DNA of 64,000 nucleotides from NCBI GenBank assembly GCA_035235625.1, contig CP141143.1, forward strand, positions 4,260,501 through 4,324,500. The letters run 5' to 3'. This document shows, one piece after another, positions 37,461 to 47,486 of this stretch (position 1 is the first letter of the stretch; each line of letters starts with the position of its first letter). The notes under the pieces are model-generated. The model saw only the letters and a program-made list of their open reading frames with translations. It was not told the DNA's origin and did not search any database. This DNA comes from Saururus chinensis (Eukaryota > Streptophyta > Magnoliopsida > Piperales > Saururaceae). Made by a program: the position numbers and the translations under genes.

Positions 37461-37759
37461 GCTTTACTAACAAAACTTTAATATGCAAAATAAATAATAA
37501 TTTTATATCTTATTTACTTATTAACATTATTACTTTATTGAGTAAATTTATTCTATAATATTATAATTTTAAAAAATTAAAATTATTTTTAAAAATTACG
37601 GATGCCACAAAGGGATAGATAAACTCAAAAATCGACGATGCATGGGCTCACATGGACGCATTGAGCTGGTTCATCCAAATAGGGCTCATATATAATATAT
37701 ATTTTATTGTAGATATTTGTAAGTCCAATAGTAGCCCCACATATTTTATTATGGAAAAA

Positions 37760-37864
37760 GTTTTATGGGTCATCGGATTTACATCTGACGGCCTATAATA
37801 CTAGGGGCAATTAAACCCCTTAATATCATGTGCCGTCAGATGTAAATCCGATAACCCATAAAAC
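37760..37864. repeat. Near-perfect 33-bp inverted repeat (hairpin)
   Basis: The arms at 37760-37792 and 37832-37864 are reverse complements with one mismatch (GTTTTATGGGTCATCGGATT onward). The 39-nt loop itself contains a smaller GGGG...CCCC pairing. It would fold into a strong hairpin on either strand. It could be a tiny MITE. The right arm borders the tandem duplication that follows. Confidence 0.9.
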
Positions 37865-38361
37865 TTGGGCTCATGCATACTCACATGAGTGAGCCGAGGC
37901 TCATATAAACACCACACCAGTCGGCACTACGGCCATGGCAACGAGATCAAGATCTATGTTTGTTAGCTCAAATTAATGATCTAGAATGGGACAACAATAC
38001 ACAGCCCCGTTCGGCTTAGCTTTTTTCTACATTGAAGCTGTAGAATCTTACACCAACCAAGGAGAAACATAATACATTTAAAACTCGGAAGGAAGATTAT
38101 ATACCTTCTATTGGATATAAATCCCATGATTCATAGAGCTTGGGCTCATGCAGATTCATGTGAGTGAGCCGAGGCTCATATAAACACCACCCCGTCAGCG
38201 CTATGGTCTAGAATGGGGCTTTGATGATTTGCTTCAGTTTGTCTTTCTCTACAATACACGACCCCGTCCGGCTTAGCTTTTTTCTAAATTGAAGCTACAG
38301 AATCTTACACCAACCAAGGAGAAAGAGAATACATTTAAAACTCGGAAGATTATACCTTCCA
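37840..38361. repeat. Tandem duplication (~275-bp unit, two copies)
   Basis: Copy 1 (from about 37864) and copy 2 (from about 38139) share CTTGGGCTCATGCA, GAGTGAGCCGAGGCTCATAT (running into AAACACCAC), CGGCTTAGCTTTTTTCTA, AATCTTACACCAACCAAGGA and AATACATTTAAAACTCGGAA. Copy 2 has a different middle of about 35 bp. Both keep a CTCATATAAACACC word that resembles a TATA box reading on the plus strand. The duplication ends about 130 bp before the stop codon of the next minus-strand gene. Confidence 0.85.
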
Positions 38362-38492
38362 TGAACTATATAGTAAGGCGCCACAATTAAGACAGACTTT
38401 GATACTACAATTTTCACCACGAGATAAAAGTGAATAAAGTTTCTATTAGATTCAACAATTTGAGAGCAGCCACGGAGAATCCATCTAAGCCA

Positions 38493-41071
38493 TCATAGAC
38501 GAACACTCCAGAAAGGATTCTGATTCTGGTCGTGGAGTAATGCTGATTCAGGTCTATCAATAAAGGGATTTTTCTCAAAGGATTTGTTGACATTACTGCT
38601 GCCACCACAGTAGAAATCTTCCAGTGCGTGTAGCTCCCTCTTTCCCGAGTGTTGTTGATCGGAGAAGAGATTCGGGTGATAATTTTCGCTCTCATCGCCA
38701 TCAAAAGCTACCCATGGTGCTGAATGATTGCGTTGCCTCTCTTTTGCGGCATTGCGCAAAGTCTCCATCTCCCCGACGTGATCTTTGAACTCTTTCCTCA
38801 CCACGTCTATGACTACATCCCCATACCTGTCACACCATGACCTAAAACCATATGCGCAAAAGATTTGTTAGCTGTGAAGTTCTACAGCACGCCAATAACA
38901 CAGCATGTAATGTATAGTTTTGTAGAGTCGATACTTTGGGAAGAAGCGTTTAAGATCAGCTTTGTCCACTGGAAGCCTAGTCGATATTGCGTCAATTTGT
39001 TCATTCCTGCGAATGAGAAGAAACGACGGAAAAAATGAATAATAAGTCTGAATTTCGAGAAAAAATATGATTGCAATTTCAGCAGTATTGGGAATATTTA
39101 CGAGAAGCTAAGAGTAGGATTTGCTGTAGACAGTTCTGTCTGAATTCGCGAAAGCTCCCTCTTTATATTTTCCCCCAACACCTTAAAAAAAAATCAACAA
39201 AGCAAGAGCTAGTTCCTCCAGTCACCATTTTCATTAAAAAATCCAAAATAGCATTGAGCTTTAGTAGATGAGTTTGCAATCAAACCTTGTCTATGAAGAA
39301 ATCTGATGAAGATCCATCAGCATGTATCTTCCTCTTAATCAGTTTGGTGTTGGGTCCCTCCCCAATTGGACTTGCCACGAGCGCACATGGGGTTGAGGAC
39401 ATGTCATCTGATCTCTCTCCAGCAGGCAGGTATGGCACAGTGAATTCATCCTCTGAAGTGCTTTTCTTCCATTTCTTGAAGCCCCATTGCTTTCTCCCTG
39501 ACTTCTCCACTTTTTCCTCAAGGTCAGGCGTAGTATCACCACCAAACAGAGAACGAAAAGTATTCTTCTTTCCCTTATCTGCCACATTTTCTTTTTCGGA
39601 CTTGTTAGGATCTGGAGGTGAGCTCTCAGCCATAAGAATAGGTGACTGGTTTTGCCGCACAGAGTTTTGCTTGAATGTTGCAAACATGTTTGTGGAATGA
39701 TCAAAAGTTTGATTAGGATCACGATTCAATGACTCCTTCGCATTGGCACTTTCCGCCACCTTCTTTGCCTCCTTGCCTTTTGCCGAACTGTAGGTCGAGG
39801 CAGTGCTAATCACAGAGACAGCTCCCTTTATTTGTTTCAACGGAGATCTGTGCTTTGGCTTGTACGTTGACAGAACTGAATCCTTACTGACAAAGCAGTG
39901 TTCATCTTTGATATCAATAACCGACCATTCTTCTTCTTCACCATTTTTGGTTGTCGAACCAGCGGCGATCACATCTCGGCATTTAATTTCAGCACCTTGA
40001 ACGGCTAGCCTCTGCAGCAGGGGCCTTTTCGATGAGTGATATTCATCATCTGAAATGCACTTAGCGTAGTACAGCTCCTGCACGACATAAGTGAGAAGAA
40101 AATTTTCATATTAGGGCAGATACCACTTTTTTCTAGCTCTTTTCTACGTTGAAAGTAAGGATCAGAAATCTACAAAATTCCCCTAGTGCCTACATATCCT
40201 CCATACTGATCAATATGACCAAAAAGAAGAGCAAGGCCCAATTTTTTTATTAAATTTGCTTTTCGGAATCCATTGCATAAATGACATTCCCAAACACACC
40301 CCATTCAACATTATCACTTACCTATGCTTTATTTCAGCCATTTGACTATTGTATAATCAAAATGATGCTACAAAATCCAACATAAAAACAAAAGGAAAAA
40401 AGTTTCAGGTTACGAAATATAAACAGATGCATTTCTTCTACAAACAATCAGTATTTGAAGCAAATTTACAAGGAAATTAAGTAAATAATGGCATTGACAC
40501 TCATGTAATTGACTAATGTTTCGGACGTCTACAAGGCAATCATTTTTTTTTTGTATTTTGGAAATTTGGGTAACACGGCAGGAAATCTGGATTTCAGACC
40601 ACGTATAGTAATACTCTGTCCCACATTAATAGCTCCATTTGATTTTTAAAAATGAACTAAAAAATGGAGCTATTAATGTGGGACGGGGGGGGGGGGGGGG
40701 GTGTAATATAAAAATTATTTCGAAACAAATAAAATTACCTGCAAAAACTGCAATTTGTCCCGGATGATCACTGCAGGCTCATGGTCGACAGGAGAGGCAA
40801 CCAAGGTTTCGAGGAGGTGGACACGAAAAGCTGAGACATCAGCGTCCTGCAATATCCCTTCATCACGGAGACCCATAAGGTTGACGATTTGGCGAAACGA
40901 CTCCTGCTGCCATTTGAGGTTATCCGATTGCTGCTTCGCGAGGGTCTGCTCCGCAGCAGCAATGGCAGTCAGGCGCTTCTTTCTGAGGGAAGAGGGAAGG
41001 ATCGCCTTGCACAAAGAGGTGATGGTGTCCTGAAAGGAAGAGTAGTATGCAGGGCTGTATGTGTACACCAT
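38493..41071 (-). CDS. Conserved plant protein of unknown function (At1g16520/At1g56080-like), 5 exons
   Basis: The exons, in transcript order, are 40739-41071, 39286-40077, 39102-39181, 38935-39006 and 38493-38841; they total 1626 nt, or 541 aa, and all junctions are GT-AG and in frame. The start is MVYTYSPAYYSSFQDTI. Conserved blocks are AAEQTLAKQQSDNLKWQQES, YYAKCISDDEYHSSKRPLLQ, EEEEWSVIDIKD, KQWGFKKWKKS, CALVASPIGEGPNTK, SSSDFFIDKVLGENIKREL, TRLPVDKADLKRFFP and SWCDRYGDVVIDVVRKEF. I recognise this as a plant-specific family found also in Arabidopsis. Some databases name its members as ROP-interactor-like, which I would not rely on. The N-terminal 110 residues look helical, the middle is charged and probably disordered, and no catalytic motif is visible. 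Intron 1 carries a Stowaway MITE. Confidence 0.9.
40612..40701. mobile_element. Small Stowaway-type MITE ending in a poly-G run
   Basis: The arms CTCTGTCCCACATTAATAGC (from 40614) and GCTATTAATGTGGGACGGGG are inverted complements around a short AT-rich centre. The left end has the TA typical of Stowaway insertions. The right end, where GGGACGGAG-TA would be expected, has become a run of 17 G (40685-40701). It lies in intron 1 of the gene at 38493-41071 and belongs to the same family as the element at 10908. Confidence 0.8.
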
Positions 41072-43891
41072 ATCTGCGCACTGCAGCTCTGGGATCTATC
41101 TTCTGATGCTTGATCGAACTAATCTGTGAATGGATTAGAAGATGGGGCAGAAATGCTGAAGTGAAAAGGAAGAAGATAGTGAGAAATGTTGATGGCCTGC
41201 GATGTGAATGTCGAGGTGGTGTGAGCTTTTCGCTCAGTATATCGTGTGATTGGGTAGGCGACCGTTGAAGTTTTTTAAAAAATTGGGAATTTTAGGCTCC
41301 AACGGTAACTTTGAAGTAGCCGTTGTGTCCGTATTTGTATTCTGTGTGGCGTTTATAGAGCTAGAGCTATTGCGTCCACCTACCAATATGACGATAGAGG
41401 CCCATTGCTTACCAGCCCACATTTCACTTAAACGACAATGGACAAAGAAGACAAAGCCCATTCCAGACTGCCGAGGAGATCCGTGCCAGGACAGCCCAGC
41501 ATGACATTAAGCACAAGCCCGCGAAGCCTGGTCCCGTGGTCGAAGATCCAAGACTAACCTGTTTTGCCACTTGCAATGGGCTTGGGAGCCAGCCACAAAA
41601 ATCCGGCCTGGCAATGGTCATGAATGCAAAACCTTTTTGTTTGGCACTCACAGCGGAATTTGGGAGTCGAAAAATAAAGCGTAGCTGCTGGCACTTGGAA
41701 TTTAGGGACGTATATGAGTTCAATTCAGAGTCCCCGATCCCTTCTCGAAAGACCCCAATTGAAAACATGTAAAGCTTTTTTGTCTGTAAAATCTTTCAGT
41801 CACATGTCAGCCTCCCAATCAAGTCAGCTCGATCGTCATCCCCATGCCCAGTTGCCCCGCCCCAGGGTTTATAGTTCCTAGGAATCATACGCTTTGTTAA
41901 TCTGCGCAAAAATCCGGGTTCCCAATTGCCCCCATTAGCTCATAAAAATAAAATAAAAATAACCACACGCGACCCTCGGGCCGAGACTCCATTTCTACTG
42001 ATCAGGAGTTACTATTGCACGTGACTGACTGCAAATGAGATATGACTTACGTAATTTCGTGAATAAAACCGGTTTAACTGCAGCTTTGCTTCTTCTCTGG
42101 TGGAGAGCGAAAATACTCTGAACCGTCTGCGTGGGCTGGTCTGGCTCTTCAGTTGTCTTATATGCGAATAAATGAACTAAAAAAGTTACAAGTACAGATG
42201 GATCCTCAGGAACGGGTGGATGATTCTCTCTCCGAGCTAAGCTCCAATCGTTTCAGCTTTATTCTCTTTACGTCATTGCAGCTGCCCGTAGGCCCGTACC
42301 CATGAAATCATTATTCCACTAGTCCCATCCACCTGAAGGTGTACAATAATACCCACGCATATACAAGCAATGAAACGTACAGTAACAAATCAGCACTGAT
42401 CCGCATCCGCGATTTATGCAGAAGGTTGGCGTCTGAATGTCTGATTACTATTTTTACTGTAAGGACGGGCTAATGAATAAAAGCTACAGTTCGGAATATT
42501 GCAGAAAGAAAAAAGGAAGGCTAGACTGGGAAGGGGGGTTTATAAGCAACAAAGATAGGTGCCGAGTAGGTATACAGTGCACATGAATCTTTCCGTTTCT
42601 GGAAACGAAGCGGACGTTTCTTAATTCGAGTCGTCTTCTCAGCCTGGATTTACTTTCGTCTGCTAGTTTTTGGATTTCCATTTTCTTTTTTTTTTAAATG
42701 GATCGCTTTAATCTCTTACGGATGAAAAACGCTGCTTGAAGAGTAGAATTTGCCCCAGCTACCTCTGTTTGTGTGCAGTGTCTCTTGGTCACGTACAGCT
42801 GCCGGTTGGACGATTAGACGGTGTGTGGGTGTCTTATAGCGAAAATCAAAGCTAAGCTAAAATTTGCGTGCAATACTTAGCAACTAATACACGCAAATCA
42901 ATCACGCCAAATCTTTGATACGTTACAGTTATGTACCATGAGAATTGAGGCATGCTTCGTAAACGGGAATCCTCGTTTCACCGCAAACTACAGTTGGAAC
43001 AACCGACCAAGAGGCGAACTAGCTACTTGGTTTAGCGAAAAAATACGACAATGAAGGAGGCTACTTGCTGAAGTAGAACAAAAGGACGTGAATAGCGACA
43101 ACGTTATCGTTCTCTAGCTAGGATCGTATCACCGCACCCTTTCCACGGGCTGAAGGCTAGGCCTGATTTGTTTTCATCATAAAGACGACATCAATGTAGA
43201 AGAGAAAGGTCTATGTTTTTCGTGGTGAAGAGAATTGAAAGCCACAAGTGCTACTGAGAGAGAGAAAGATGGACCCCAAACAAGTAGGTTGAGGTCGTCT
43301 TCTAGAATAAATCGCCAATTCTGTGACGTAAACAAAGTAGAGATACAACCCTCGCCTTTTTCGGAGGTTGTTTCCGATAAGGAAACTGATAACATCTGAC
43401 ACAGAGTGATCTTAATGAGTTACAACAATCTGGTACTCAAAAATCAAGTACGCGTGCAACAAGAATATCAGTGAAAATACAGTATATTGGATTCTTATAA
43501 AATTTTGTCTAAACAAACTTTTCATGGGCACAAGTTTTTTGCAATTTTTTCTATGGATTATATAGAACGATTATTTTATTAATACTTCAAAGTAATCAAC
43601 TGGCTACTTGGAGTTAAAGGTCACGGAAGATGGTTCTTCAGCCTAAGAAGTTCTTGATAATTTTCCTTTGAACGTGCTCTTAATTAAGACATCTAAATAC
43701 ATGCAAAACCCAAAAAGTCTCAGTCCTTGCACATGAAATCTGAACTATATATAAAACACATCTTCAGAAAGCATAGTTGAGCTGAGACTGCTAGGGGTCT
43801 GAGCGTGCCAAAAACACAAAATAAACAAAACAAAAACAAGAGTTATAGCCGACTAAACCCACATCTTAGCCTGGCATGCACAATCCAAACC
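41072..43891. other. Intergenic DNA: 5' flank of the 541-aa gene and 3' flank of the ERF gene
   Basis: The first few hundred bases upstream of 41071 are likely 5' UTR and promoter of that gene. Several short open frames occur (41424-41768, 42484-42681, 43177-43395), but none resembles a family and they overlap on opposite strands. The base composition is more balanced than in the repeat-rich parts. I saw no transposon here. Confidence 0.4.
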
Positions 43892-44596
43892 CTAATCTGG
43901 CCCCGCCTTCACTTGTCTAGTGTTCTCCTTCGCCCCAACCTCCGATATCGAGAAGAGGTGAGCCAAAGAAGTGACGGTGGAGCAGCTCCGGCCACCCTTC
44001 ACCAAAGAAGCAGCCTTGGGCTTGCTCCCCGCCGTTGTTAATGGTCTCTTCTTGTCCGCCGATATCGAAGGGGAAACACATCCGCCTGAAGAAGGGGAGG
44101 AAGGCGGAGAGGGGGGCACCGGCACGGGGATGTAAGGCGAGGATGCGAAGTTAGTCCGCGCCTTTGAGCCCCGCATCCGCCTAGCCGCTGCGTCGTAGGC
44201 CCGTGCCGCCTCCTCAGCCGTGTCGAAGGTGCCCAGCCAGTGTCGGCATCGCCCGATGCGGTCGCGAATCTCCGCAGACCAGCGTCCCCAGGGTCTCTTG
44301 CGGACGCCCCGGAACGTCCTTTGCACCGGCTCCGACGCGGTCGCCGGCTGCTGCTTCATGTCGCGCTGCTGCAGCTGTTGTTCTGGGGCGGACGTGAAAA
44401 CCGAGTCTGGGTGGTCAGGTTGGGGGTCACCGAAGAGGACGCGGCGGCCGACGACCGCGGCGATGCCCTCGAGGAGAGGCTCGTCCGAGACGGAGAGGAG
44501 GCGAAAGGTATCGGGGGGAGGAGGATGTAGCAGGTGGAGGAAAGGGGAAGGTGAGTGAGATTCCATGAAAGAGACAGGAGTGCTGCCTTCCGACAT
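43892..44596 (-). CDS. ERF (AP2/ERF) transcription factor, intronless
   Basis: This encodes a 234-aa nuclear DNA-binding protein with a single AP2/ERF domain at about residues 94-150. The domain starts [13 protein letters not shown], has the ERF-type SAEIRD segment, continues [20 protein letters not shown] and ends [14 protein letters not shown]. The [18 protein letters not shown] form is not that of DREB proteins; it resembles a small ERF subgroup that includes Arabidopsis ERF087, though I hold that placement loosely. The flanks are Pro/Ser-rich and probably disordered; a KKRPL stretch after the domain could help nuclear import. No EAR repression motif is visible at the C-terminus. The start at 44596 is the first ATG; a second is at codon 11. 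The gene is much more GC-rich than its surroundings, as is usual for intronless ERF genes in monocots. Confidence 0.93.
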   Translation of the reverse strand: MSEGSTPVSFMESHSPSPFLHLLHPPPPDTFRLLSVSDEPLLEGIAAVVGRRVLFGDPQPDHPDSVFTSAPEQQLQQRDMKQQPATASEPVQRTFRGVRKRPWGRWSAEIRDRIGRCRHWLGTFDTAEEAARAYDAAARRMRGSKARTNFASSPYIPVPVPPSPPSSPSSGGCVSPSISADKKRPLTTAGSKPKAASLVKGGRSCSTVTSLAHLFSISEVGAKENTRQVKAGPD

Positions 44597-45129
44597 GCAC
44601 GAGGGAGCGAGGAGAAAATGACGGGAGAGTCGAGTGGAAGTAATTTGAACTACTCCTGAGAATGGCCTGTGTCTGTGTGGCTGCAGGGAAGAACCATTTG
44701 TGTCTTTCTGACCAATATATCTACCGTGTATGGATTGAATAAGAAGGCAGAAGGTAACGAAAACAGAGGCAAACGAGGGGGAAATAAATGAGGCAGTGAT
44801 GATGTCGAGACTCGCGAGATATGGCTGTCAACTTCGATACGACCGTATCCCTCCTCCGTCCTTTTCCATCGATACGGTGGGACTTGACGCAGACCGATAC
44901 TCTTTTATTTCCCAAGCGATGAAGCCACTTCGTATAACAAATGATGTGACCAGTGGGGCTATATTAGAGGGCATGGTGGGGGAGGAAGGAGGAGTGGTCT
45001 CGACGGGCGGGCTGTGGCTCGGTCCCCGCGTCAGTCTGTCGTCAAAGGACTTGCTTCTTTGACCGCATGAAGTTTTTAGTGCAACGTGAAAATAGCAATA
45101 GACAAGATTTACGGCTTATGCACTCTTTT

Positions 45130-45228
45130 GGCCATGCTTATGGTCACGGGTGATGTCTTACTTAGCCTCACTTTCGCTTCAACAAAAGAGTTCATGGCCA
45201 TGCTTATGGTCACGGGTGATGTCTTACG
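45130..45228. repeat. Two direct copies of a 32-bp sequence, 35 bp apart
   Basis: GGCCATGCTTATGGTCACGG followed by GTGATGTCTTAC occurs at 45130-45161 and again at 45197-45228 with no difference that I can see. Exact identity suggests a recent duplication. Confidence 0.9.
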
Positions 45229-45712
45229 ATTAAGCTGCACTATCTTTCTTATGCGAATGTGTGTAGAAATTTGACGATTTTGTATCTACCTCTCAAAAGA
45301 GAAAAAGAGAGAGGGAAATTTGGTCTTTCACTTTTGGCTGGTGGTGTGAAATCTGTCCTACATTAATGGCTGGAGTTCATGATGAACTGACGCCTGCTCT
45401 CCGTCACACCACCAAGTCGGCTGACTATATATGACTACTATTTTTCCATAAGAAACTCGGGGACGATAATTGGATTATTACAACGCCCAAGTTCCCACGA
45501 AAGGTATGTTGGTTTCTGTAAGTGGCACAGATCATAATGCTCTCCAGCACACACAGCCCTCCGAAGTTACAAAGCTTGAGCTGAAGTAGCCCTGTGAGCT
45601 ATTTTTCGTATTATTCATTACGTTTATTGCCAAAAAATAAAATAAGATAATTATTTACTTGTCTACTAAATGCATTCGGAATGACGTAAGAATGCATTCA
45701 CGATAATTATTC

Positions 45713-45774
45713 GACTGTAAAACTGAAAATTCGTTCCATGAATGACTGTAAAACTGAAAATTCGTTCCATGAAT
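45713..45774. repeat. Perfect tandem duplication of a 31-bp unit
   Basis: GACTGTAAAACTGAAAATTC followed by GTTCCATGAAT occurs twice head to tail with no mismatch. Confidence 0.95.
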
Positions 45775-46822
45775 ATAGCAACGAGGGCGACGGTCGGAAG
45801 CAGGAAGCCAAGCTCCTTTCTGAGTGAAAGAAACGAAGCGCACCAGACAACGTGTACATCAGTTGTTAACTACGACGCCTTTGTACCTTCAAGATGATTA
45901 TTCAATCTTGAAAGAGGAGATTTTCGTATGAAATCTAGCTGATATCAATCAACTTGAAAAGCATCAAGGTCAGACGTCAGAGCTCTATTATCTGTCAAGA
46001 AAAATGTTGTACGATACTAAGTGGCAAAGAGAGCCTTTCATTGTCATTAAAAAAAAGACCCTTTTATTTAAACCGAGAGAGAGAGAGAGAGAGACTTACA
46101 TTTCTGTGAAGGTTTTAAATCCTTCGACGTCATATGTATTAGTACTTGTTTTTGGGATAAGTATTGGTTCAAGTTAACACTCAGTTATTTGAGTTCAATC
46201 ATTTCAATTTAGAACGTGGCTATGATAAACTCGTCAGTACCTTATTTTTCATTTACTATTCGGTACCATTTCTTAAGGTACCGAAGAATTTTATTGATTC
46301 GAAATAACTGCGTTCTTTAATTTTAAAGTTGTTGATAATATAAGCCATCATGCTTTTCTTTCGGAAGTTGCTTCTATCTAATAATATCTTTCCAGCTGGA
46401 CTGTTTTCTTATTTCTAAATCTTACCACCTTTTAACTTCTTTGTGTAAGACTATTCTCATATAATCATGCTTGAGTATTACTGTGTTAGCTAGTATGGTT
46501 CAAAACCTATTGCGTTCAGGTAAGTCCTCTGTAGTCTATTGTAAAAAAAAAAACAGTTTAAGTCCTCGGTAGTTATTCCCAAACCTCACGGTAACTTTTG
46601 TTAAACACAAGGCCCGTTCTATCCTCATTTTCTCGGATTAAATAAAGGTCATTCATATCCGTCTGGTGGCGTATCTTTTAGTTATTTACTTGTGTCGCTT
46701 AGCGGGGAATGAGCAAACAATCGAATGTCGGAGGACAGCAGAACCCAATGCATCGAATCGCTCCCTCTGTCGTGTTGAGATTCGCATGGAACACCAATTA
46801 AGGTTCCTAAGGGAGGGGAAAA

Positions 46823-46937
46823 GAGCCATGCTTGCATGCGATTTTGTTATTTAAACCCTGCCCCCTGACCACTTTTCTATTTGACTGCTTCCTTTGAACT
46901 TATGTTGGACCACACCAGTAGACTCCGGGCTCTGTGC
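46823..46937. repeat. Dispersed repeat, second copy at 47830-47909
   Basis: Both copies carry GAGCCATGCT, then TTTGAA(C/T)TTATGTTG, ACCACACCAGTAGAC and GGGCT...GTGC in the same order and orientation. One copy lies beyond the kinase stop codon, the other in the last kinase intron. The element is unknown to me. Confidence 0.75.
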
Positions 46938-47037
46938 TTTGGCATTTTGGTGAAAAAGCAGCAAATTCTTACAAGAACAGAAGAAAGGGATCAAGCATCG
47001 TCTGATCATCGTACTGATCCACTTAAAACCTCCAAAA

Positions 47038-47110
47038 GATCACTCACTTTTCCATATTTCGCCGTAAACCTTTAAAACATCACTCACTTTTCCATATTTC
47101 GCTGTAAACC
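47038..47110. repeat. Two near-perfect copies of a ~41-bp unit
   Basis: ATCACTCACTTTTCCATATT followed by TCGC(C/T)GTAAACC occurs twice, separated by about 9 bp. Confidence 0.9.
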
Positions 47111-47486
47111 ATAACTTTAGTAAAGAAATGAGTCCCGGCGCATGTTCTGTTCATCAATCGACTTACTTGAGGATAGCCCAACCGGATACATGGCCCATTA
47201 CACTTGACAGTTCAGTTCGCACCTCCGGCCTAGAGAAATGTAAAGAGCTAAAAGTACGTAAATGGCTACCCGTTCGTCCTTACTGTAGAAGTCTCTAAGA
47301 TTCGACAGAGGTAAGCAATGCTACAAGACAGCCTAGCAACCACTTAGGATGATTTTCATTTTTTTCTTCCTTTACATCAGGGCTGCCTCATCGTGGCATT
47401 TGTATGTAGCGTAAGCATCATCATACAAGGTCCATGTTAAGGTACTCCCGGACGCCTATAGCCCTCTCTATCAGAGGCCTTTCGCC

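Larger units (their letters stand above)
44597..47486. other. Intergenic DNA between the ERF and Raf-kinase genes, with small direct repeats
   Basis: It holds the ERF promoter side (from 44597) and the 3' flank of the kinase gene (below 47487). I see no additional gene. Direct repeats are at 45130-45228, 45713-45774 and 47038-47110, a (GA)n run at 46076-46095, and a dispersed repeat at 46823-46937 that recurs in a kinase intron. Confidence 0.45.

Noticed and set aside
39287-39700. 137-codon open frame on the plus strand
   Set aside because: It is antisense to the large second exon of the 541-aa gene, whose minus-strand reading is conserved.
45086-45274. 62-codon open frame with an internal repeat (MLMVTGDVL twice)
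   Set aside because: The peptide repeat only reflects the 32-bp DNA duplication; there is no family resemblance or splice context.
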